Shown: positions 56,504-64,000 of the stretch, piece by piece
How positions within the stretch are numbered: the stretch's first letter is position 1
Layout: every line of letters begins with the position of its first letter
NCBI RefSeq assembly: GCF_000425305.1
Contig: NZ_AUDE01000014.1
Span: 99,997-163,996, forward strand
Direction: 5' to 3'
DNA: 64,000 nt
DNA from: Psychroserpens burtonensis DSM 12212
Lineage (GTDB): Bacteria; Bacteroidota; Bacteroidia; Flavobacteriales; Flavobacteriaceae
Position numbers and translations under genes: made by a program
Notes under the pieces: generated by a model
Seen by the model: the letters and a program-made list of their open reading frames with translations, nothing else
Told to the model about the DNA's origin: nothing
Databases searched by the model: none

Positions 56504-56554
56504 AAAAAAGCCATATCAACGTAGTAAAATACAGTGATATGGCTTTTGTTTTTT
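56504..56554 (+). terminator. intrinsic terminator of the 56.2-56.6 kb transcript
   Basis: GCCATATCA pairs with TGATATGGC across a 16-base loop, with an A run before and a T-rich run after. No annotated large gene ends just upstream, which is evidence that something between 56.1 and 56.5 kb is transcribed. Confidence 0.75.
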
Positions 56555-56631
56555 AGTGAGGTATGGTTTTAAATTATACTCTCATAAAAGTCATCCTGAG
56601 ATTACCGAAGGAACTCAGATATTCGCAGAGC

Positions 56632-56739
56632 ATTTCGTAAAAACAAAGTAATATTGTCCGCTATTTTAAGATAAACTATTCATGAACAATACACCAATAA
56701 ATTATACATCAGTACGCCTCAGTGCGATTTTTACGAAAT
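56632..56739. repeat. widely spaced 12-base inverted repeat
   Basis: ATTTCGTAAAAA (56632-56643) is the exact reverse complement of TTTTTACGAAAT (56728-56739). The 84 bases between show no gene. To its left is a small CTGAG/CTCAG hairpin typical of dispersed repeats (about 56596-56616). The rest of the gap to icd holds nothing else that I recognise. Confidence 0.4.
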
Positions 56740-56783
56740 ATCGTATAAAAAACCCTTAAACCTATCCCAAACCTCGTTTATAA

Positions 56784-59075
<2,292 letters not shown>

Positions 59076-59097
59076 CAATTAGACTATTTTTAACATT

Positions 59098-59127
59098 AAA
59101 AAGCTCCACTTCAAAATGGAGCTTTTG
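59098..59127 (+). terminator. intrinsic terminator of icd
   Basis: AAAAGCTCCA pairs with TGGAGCTTTT across CTTCAAAA, 23 bases after the icd stop. Confidence 0.8.
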
Positions 59128-59135
59128 TACTTTTG
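59128..59135 (+). promoter_or_regulatory. -7 promoter element of the TonB receptor gene
   Basis: TACTTTTG begins right after the icd terminator and lies 16 bases before the receptor ATG. The compact placement suggests a short leader. Confidence 0.5.
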
Positions 59136-59151
59136 TAGAAATTTTCTTTAA

Positions 59152-61530
59152 ATGAAGCAAAGCCTCCGTTCTTTCTTAACCACAATAGTCTTCCTAATTA
59201 CATATTTGAGTTATTCACAAGACAATTTCACGTTAAGTGGTACCATTATAGATTCTGGTAGTAATGAAACTCTAATTGGTGTTAATATTATATTTCCTGC
59301 GTTACAAACTGGTACCATGACTAATGAATATGGCTTTTACTCTATTTCTTTACCAGAAGGAACTTATAAAATGCTAATAAGTTACTTAGGATATACTACT
59401 GTTACTGAAACCATAATATTTTCCGAAGATAAAACAGTTAATTATAAATTATTAGAAAGCACAGAAAGTCTTAATGAGGTCATAATTAAACAAGATATTG
59501 AAAAATTAAACATCAAAAAACCTCAAATGAGTGTTAACGCTTTATCTATTAGCACAATAAAGCAAATGCCAGTGGTTTTAGGAGAAGTAGATATTATAAA
59601 ATCAATTACACTTTTACCAGGTGTAACGAGTGCTGGTGAAGGATCTTCTGGCTTTAATGTTAGAGGTGGTGCTGCAGATCAAAACCTTATTTTACTTGAT
59701 GAAGCTACTATTTTTAATTCATCACATTTATTTGGTTTCTTTTCGGTCTTTAATCCTGATGCAATAAAAGATATTAAATTATACAAGGGTGGAATTCCTG
59801 CAAAATACGGTGGACGGGTATCTTCCGTTTTAGACATCTATCAAAAAGACGGTAACAGTAATGAGTTTCATATGAATGGTGGAATTGGTATTGTATCTAG
59901 CAGACTACTAGCAGAAGGACCAATTAAAAAAGAAAAAGGGTCGTTCTTAATTGCTGGAAGAAGTAGTTACGCACATCTCTTTTTACCATTATTCGATATA
60001 GATAATATTGCTTATTTCTACGATTTAAATGCAAAATTAAGCTATCGCCTAAATGATAATAATAGTATCTATCTCTCTGGTTATTTTGGAAGAGATGTCT
60101 TTAATATTTCAGATAGTTTTGAAAATACATATGGTAATACAGTTGTAAATTTTAGGTGGAACCATCTATTCTCAGATAAATTATTTTCAAATATGTCTGC
60201 TATTTATTCAGATTACTATTACGGTTTAAACTTAAACTTTGTAGGATTTGATTGGAATTCAGGAATTCAAAATTTTAATTTTAAATACGACTTAAAACAT
60301 TATCTCAGTAACAATCTAAAATTAGAGTATGGTTTAAACAGTATTTATTACAAATTTAATCCAGGGGATATTAAGCCATCTACAGAGTCTTCTGGAATTA
60401 ATCCATTCAAATTAACAGATAAGTTTGCCTTTGAAAATGCAATTTATATAGACGCAGAACATCAAGTTTCAGATAAATTAGCACTATCCTATGGTTTTAG
60501 AGTAAGTTCATTTTTGAGACTAGGCCAAGATGAACTTAATGTTTATGAAAATGACAATCCGTTAATCTTTAATAACGATCTTCAAATTTATGAAAAAGCA
60601 AATCCTATTGGGACAGAACAATCTGAGAGAACTGATATTATAAAATCTTTCGCAAATATTGAACCTAGGTTTTCATTAGCTTACCAATTAAATGAAAAAT
60701 CATCTATAAAAGCTAGTTATAATAGAATGACGCAATATTTGCATCTCTTATCAAATACAACCTCCCCAACACCCTTAGATATTTGGACTCCAAGTGGAAA
60801 ATACGCTAAACCACAATTATTAGATCAAGTCGCTGTAGGTTACTTTAGAACATTTAAGGACAATTTATTTTCTTTAGAAGTAGAAAGTTTCTATAAAAAA
60901 ATACAAAATAGAATCGACTATGTTGACGGTGCAGATTTAATTGCTAATAACGCTATAGAACAAGTTATTTTAAACGGCAGAGCAAGAGCTTATGGTCTAG
61001 AAATTTTGTTTAGAAAAAATGAAGGAAAATTCAAAGGCTGGCTAGCCTATACATTATCAAAATCTGAGCAGCAAACACCTGGCAGAAATTCAAATGAAGC
61101 AGGAATAAATAACGGTCAATGGTATGATACCCCGTTTGACAAAACACACGACATATCATTAACAGCAAGTTATGAATTTAATGAGAAATGGACATTTGGT
61201 AGTAATTTTATTTTTCAAACAGGACAACCTAGTACATTTCCAAATGGCCAATATGAATATAACGGTATAACGATACCAAATTATGAAGCTCGAAACTTAA
61301 GTAGGTTACCCACGTATCATAGATTAGATCTCTCTGCTACTTATAACCCCAATACTAATTCAAAAAAACAATTGAAAGGTGAATGGGTTTTCAGTATTTA
61401 TAATCTTTATAACAGACGAAACGCAGCTTCAATTAATTTTGGTCAAAATAGAATCACAGGTCAAAATGAAGCGACTAGATTAGCAATTTTTGGTGTGATT
61501 CCATCAGTTTCATATAATTTTAAGTTTTAA
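59152..61530 (+). CDS. TonB-dependent outer-membrane receptor
   Basis: A 792-residue receptor. A signal peptide (ending YSQ) precedes a carboxypeptidase-regulatory-like beta domain (about 24-110, GTIIDSGSNETLIGVNI), then a plug domain (about 135-225, with GFNVRGGAADQNLILLDEA) and a beta barrel ending in aromatic Phe (SYNFKF). The plug-barrel layout is typical for uptake of large substrates. The next gene, three bases after the stop, codes for a DUF4249 lipoprotein, the usual partner of this receptor type. The substrate is unknown. Confidence 0.92.
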   Translation: MKQSLRSFLTTIVFLITYLSYSQDNFTLSGTIIDSGSNETLIGVNIIFPALQTGTMTNEYGFYSISLPEGTYKMLISYLGYTTVTETIIFSEDKTVNYKLLESTESLNEVIIKQDIEKLNIKKPQMSVNALSISTIKQMPVVLGEVDIIKSITLLPGVTSAGEGSSGFNVRGGAADQNLILLDEATIFNSSHLFGFFSVFNPDAIKDIKLYKGGIPAKYGGRVSSVLDIYQKDGNSNEFHMNGGIGIVSSRLLAEGPIKKEKGSFLIAGRSSYAHLFLPLFDIDNIAYFYDLNAKLSYRLNDNNSIYLSGYFGRDVFNISDSFENTYGNTVVNFRWNHLFSDKLFSNMSAIYSDYYYGLNLNFVGFDWNSGIQNFNFKYDLKHYLSNNLKLEYGLNSIYYKFNPGDIKPSTESSGINPFKLTDKFAFENAIYIDAEHQVSDKLALSYGFRVSSFLRLGQDELNVYENDNPLIFNNDLQIYEKANPIGTEQSERTDIIKSFANIEPRFSLAYQLNEKSSIKASYNRMTQYLHLLSNTTSPTPLDIWTPSGKYAKPQLLDQVAVGYFRTFKDNLFSLEVESFYKKIQNRIDYVDGADLIANNAIEQVILNGRARAYGLEILFRKNEGKFKGWLAYTLSKSEQQTPGRNSNEAGINNGQWYDTPFDKTHDISLTASYEFNEKWTFGSNFIFQTGQPSTFPNGQYEYNGITIPNYEARNLSRLPTYHRLDLSATYNPNTNSKKQLKGEWVFSIYNLYNRRNAASINFGQNRITGQNEATRLAIFGVIPSVSYNFKF

Positions 61531-61533
61531 ATC

Positions 61534-62346
61534 ATGAAAAAATATCTATATATATTAGTAGCCTTATTAATCTGTTCCTGTGAAGACGTTATCGATGTAG
61601 ATTTGAATACTATAGAACCCAAATTAGTAATCGATGCCTCAATAAATTGGTTCAAAGATACTCCAGGAAATGAACAAGAAATAAAGCTAACGTTAACAGC
61701 TCCCTATTTTGCCAATGAAATTCAACCAGCTACTGGAGCACAAGTTACGGTATCAAAAGCTGGGGATGATATATTTGTGTTCACAGAAGATAGTAATACG
61801 GGAATTTACAGAAACAACGCGTTTATTCCACAAATTAATGAAACCTATAGTTTAAAAATTAGATATCAAGATCAAATATACTCAGCCACAGAGACACTAA
61901 AGTCTGTTGTTGATATTGATTTTGTAGAACAAAATGATGAAGGCGGTTTTAGCGGAGATGAAACAGAACTCAAGGCTTTTTATACAGATCCAATTAATGA
62001 AGAGAATTACTATTTCTTTGAGTTCCTGAATGATCTTCCAGATATTCCAACTCTAGAAGTCTATGACGACAATTTTACAAATGGTAATCAAATTTTCGGC
62101 TTCTATACAGAAGAAGAACTAGAAGCTGGTGATCTTGTTACTATAAGAAATTATGGGGTTTCAGAGCGTTTCTATGAGTTTATGTTTATACTTCTTCAGC
62201 AAAATGCACAAGAAGGTGGCGGGCCTTTCGAGACACAACCTGCAACCGTTCGAGGTAATTGTATCAACGAAACCAATCCAAAAAATTTTCCTCTTGGATA
62301 TTTTAGATTGTCAGAAGTTGCAGAATTAATTTATACGGTTGAGTAA
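61534..62346 (+). CDS. DUF4249 lipoprotein, partner of the TonB receptor
   Basis: A 270-residue lipoprotein (ICSC; Cys16), outer-membrane anchored. DUF4249 proteins commonly accompany TonB receptors of this kind in Bacteroidota. The body is an Ig-like beta domain (LVIDASINWF, EIKLTLTAPYF, ATGAQVTVS). It starts three bases after the receptor stop. It probably helps to bind the ligand at the cell surface; this is inference from its partner. Confidence 0.88.
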   Translation: MKKYLYILVALLICSCEDVIDVDLNTIEPKLVIDASINWFKDTPGNEQEIKLTLTAPYFANEIQPATGAQVTVSKAGDDIFVFTEDSNTGIYRNNAFIPQINETYSLKIRYQDQIYSATETLKSVVDIDFVEQNDEGGFSGDETELKAFYTDPINEENYYFFEFLNDLPDIPTLEVYDDNFTNGNQIFGFYTEEELEAGDLVTIRNYGVSERFYEFMFILLQQNAQEGGGPFETQPATVRGNCINETNPKNFPLGYFRLSEVAELIYTVE

Positions 62347-62476
62347 AATATTTTGGACGTTACCCTTTAAAGTGAAACTTTAAAGCGTCGTGTTATCCGT
62401 TATATCTTTTTGTAAAAAACACAAAAAGGATGTCACTGCTACCACTAACGCAAAAAAAATGAGCTACTTTTACAAT

Positions 62477-63295
62477 ATGACGTTTATAAAAACTACTGAG
62501 CAAGACTCCTATTATAATCATTTAGAGAAAATGACTATTAATGAACTGCTAACACATATGAACAACGAAGATAAGTCTGTTCCTCTAGCTGTAGAAAAAG
62601 CCATCCCTCAAATCGAGATAATCGTAGAAAAAATAGTTGAAAAATTAAAAGTTGGTGGCCGACTATTTTATATTGGCGCAGGCACTAGCGGACGATTAGG
62701 CATTCTTGATGCATCAGAATGTCCACCAACTTTCGGAATCTCACATGATGTAGTTATTGGACTTATCGCAGGAGGAGATATAGCCATAAGAAAGGCTGTA
62801 GAAAATGCTGAAGATTCAACAACACAAGGCTGGAAAGACTTACAAACATGTAACATTTCACATAATGATATTGTCATTGGAATTGCAGCTTCAGGCACTA
62901 CACCGTACGTCATAGCTGCCTTAAATCAATGCAACTCAAAAGGGATCATTACCGGTTGTATTACTTGTAATAAAAATAGCCCGCTATCCAATGTATCACA
63001 GTATCCAATAGAGGTTGTTGTCGGTCCAGAATTTGTCACCGGTAGTTCTCGTATGAAAGCAGGTACTGCACAAAAATTAGTATTAAATATGCTTACGACT
63101 TCTACCATGATTAAACTCAACAAGATAAAAGGAAATAAAATGGTAGACATGCAACTAAGTAATAATAAGCTTGTTGATCGAGGAATCAAAATGCTTATAA
63201 AAGAACTTAGCATTAGTTTTGAAGAAGCACAGAGTTTAATAAAAAAACACAAAAACGTTAGAACAGCAATACAAAACTATACCAATGGAAACTAA
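62477..63295 (+). CDS. murQ: N-acetylmuramic acid 6-phosphate etherase
   Basis: MurQ cleaves the lactyl ether of MurNAc-6-phosphate, giving GlcNAc-6-phosphate and D-lactate, in wall recycling. The 272-residue SIS-domain protein has IGAGTSGRLGILDASECPPTFG, EDSTTQGW, GIAASGTTPYV and VTGSSRMKAGTAQKLVLNML. I start at 62477 (MTFIKTTEQD); upstream in-frame ATGs at 62390 and 62462 lie in what looks like the leader. No MurNAc kinase gene is next to it. Confidence 0.93.
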   Translation: MTFIKTTEQDSYYNHLEKMTINELLTHMNNEDKSVPLAVEKAIPQIEIIVEKIVEKLKVGGRLFYIGAGTSGRLGILDASECPPTFGISHDVVIGLIAGGDIAIRKAVENAEDSTTQGWKDLQTCNISHNDIVIGIAASGTTPYVIAALNQCNSKGIITGCITCNKNSPLSNVSQYPIEVVVGPEFVTGSSRMKAGTAQKLVLNMLTTSTMIKLNKIKGNKMVDMQLSNNKLVDRGIKMLIKELSISFEEAQSLIKKHKNVRTAIQNYTNGN

Positions 63296-63515
63296 AAGAA
63301 CAAACAAAGATGTTTTAGTAAAAGGCATGAAAACAATGGGTATTACTGCTATACTTATGTTCTTAGGACCTACACTCGTTTACGTCGGACTAAGTAATCC
63401 AGATAAACCCCTGTATATTCCAATTCTGATTGCGGCAGCTATCATCTGCATTCTAGCCATCTACTTTGCCTTTAAAGGATTAAAAACAATTATGGATAGT
63501 ATGTTTAAAAAATAA
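63285..63515 (+). CDS. DUF6095 membrane protein
   Basis: A 76-residue protein with two hydrophobic helices (MGITAILMFLGPTLVYVGL and IPILIAAAIICILAIYFAF) and charged ends. It fits DUF6095, a small family known from flavobacteria. It overlaps the end of murQ by 11 bases, so it is translated from the same message. Confidence 0.78.
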   Translation: METKRTNKDVLVKGMKTMGITAILMFLGPTLVYVGLSNPDKPLYIPILIAAAIICILAIYFAFKGLKTIMDSMFKK

Positions 63516-63651
63516 TATTTCTTCGTACAACTTCGAATACTGACTAAAAAAGCCTATATAATACAAGACTGATAAACTTTAAATTTAATGTTTACGTTAT
63601 CTAGACGTCAATCAAACATCTTTTAAAATATTTCACTTATGTGTTAACGTT

Positions 63652-63908
63652 ATGGATTTAATAACTATTGAATCAACGCATTAAACTGCGGTTTCTGTAA
63701 GTATTGACACATTATGCAATGATTACTATAATGGTTTGAAAGAAAATAAATAAATGTTAAAATTTATAGCATCGCATGGTATGATAATACTGACTGCTCA
63801 TTTAATTCAAATCTCATAATTGAAAACGTCATTTATACTAAACTTCAAGCAAATAAAATAGGTATTGGATCAGATATGATGATATCACTTACAACGAAAA
63901 CAATCTAA
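63652..63908 (+). pseudogene. traces of a decayed gene
   Basis: Protein-like sequence runs through two frames. Frame 1 reads MDLITIESTH, a TAA at 63682, then TAVSVSIDTLCNDYYNGLKENK up to 63753. The next frame then reads VKIYSIAWYDNTDC and continues to TLTTKTI-like codons and a TAA at 63906-63908. One nonsense change and one frameshift would restore a continuous frame of about 80 residues. I do not recognise the protein. Confidence 0.3.
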
Positions 63909-63974
63909 AATAATAGACTCCCAAACACTATTATTTAAGTTCAGTAATAATTAGGACATAACCAAATAACAACA

Positions 63975-64000
63975 AGCCAGCTTTAATCTTAAAGCTGGCT
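63975..64000. terminator. hairpin at the window end
   Basis: AGCCAGCTTT pairs with AAAGCTGGCT across a six-base loop; the last base of the stem is the last base of the window, so a T run cannot be seen. It likely ends a unit from one or both sides. Confidence 0.55.

Larger units (their letters stand above)
56162..56554 (+). ncRNA. probable structured transcript of unknown class
   Basis: A promoter-like pair (TTG near 56128 and TATTTTAG near 56150) and a clear terminator at 56504-56554 frame about 390 bases. Several nested hairpins are possible inside: GAAGCTT/AAGCTTC around TAAACA/TGTTTA (about 56188-56247), AGTAG/CTACT, GTATC/GATAC around CACA/TGTG, and AAGACA/TGTCTT near the end. It has none of the signature strings of tmRNA, RNase P RNA or SRP RNA. 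A 52-codon frame inside it (56291-56449) is the coding alternative. Confidence 0.45.

Noticed and set aside
56162..56554. tmRNA, RNase P RNA or SRP RNA
   Set aside because: No tag peptide with an ALAA-type end, no RNase P core string and no SRP GNAR/GGAA loop motif were found.

Overview
The window is a low-GC chromosomal stretch from a member of Bacteroidota, most probably a marine-type Flavobacteriaceae. The evidence is secreted proteins with type IX secretion (T9SS) C-terminal sorting domains, promoter-like TAnnTTTG motifs in place of sigma70-type -10 boxes, families typical of the group (DUF3857, DUF4835, DUF4249, DUF6095, DUF6913, monomeric isocitrate dehydrogenase, an N-terminally extended GAPDH) and frequent lipoproteins. 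I found no phage, plasmid, insertion sequence, CRISPR array, tRNA or rRNA. Almost all of the window is densely packed core genome.

Layout. 1-4.2 kb (+): a DUF3857 protein, a voltage-gated K+ channel with a zinc ribbon, miaA and a cold-shock protein. 4.2-9.1 kb (-): an RprXY-like two-component pair, then the coupled set glycosyltransferase-YbbR-coaE. 9.2-14.5 kb (-): two large secreted T9SS cargo proteins with paralogous sorting domains. 14.9-22.3 kb (-): fabI and the cluster bamD-rpoZ-coaBC-DUF4835-recN, then DUF6913-dapA. 22.4-24.0 kb (+): a 5'-nucleotidase split over two genes. 24.3-27.2 kb (-): a membrane protein and ligA. 27.2-32.8 kb (+): a glycan-degrading set (GH20 hexosaminidase, CutC, GH2 beta-mannosidase). 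32.9-34.3 kb (-): prmC and a GNAT enzyme. 34.3-37.9 kb (+): a coupled run of LEA-type lipoprotein, ribD, HAD phosphatase, EamA transporter and YigZ. 38-43.7 kb: a thioesterase (-), then dnaA, a low-molecular-weight phosphatase, a secreted sugar dehydrogenase and two methyltransferases (+). 43.7-47.8 kb (-): a muramidase-like protein and the dapF-GNAT-mltG-DUF2279 operon. 47.9-55.9 kb (+): HtrA protease, GAPDH, two beta-propeller-like lipoproteins, small membrane proteins, trmD and rplS. 56.2-56.6 kb: a probable structured transcript. 56.9-63.5 kb (+): icd, a TonB receptor with its DUF4249 lipoprotein, murQ and DUF6095. The last 0.5 kb carries traces of a decayed gene and a terminator.

The genes mainly serve core functions: peptidoglycan and envelope (dapA, dapF, mltG, murQ, bamD), coenzyme A (coaE, coaBC), fatty acids (fabI), replication and repair (dnaA, ligA, recN) and translation (miaA, prmC, trmD, rplS). 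Accessory functions are polysaccharide use and outer-membrane transport. No obviously new multi-gene system is visible. The items most worth a second look are non-coding: the 56.2-56.6 kb transcript, the rplS leader, the DnaA-box-like cluster after rplS and the hairpin in the dnaA leader. Several protein oddities also stand out: miaA has no ATG/GTG/TTG start, CoaBC has Ser in place of the active-site Cys, and the K+ channel carries a zinc ribbon.
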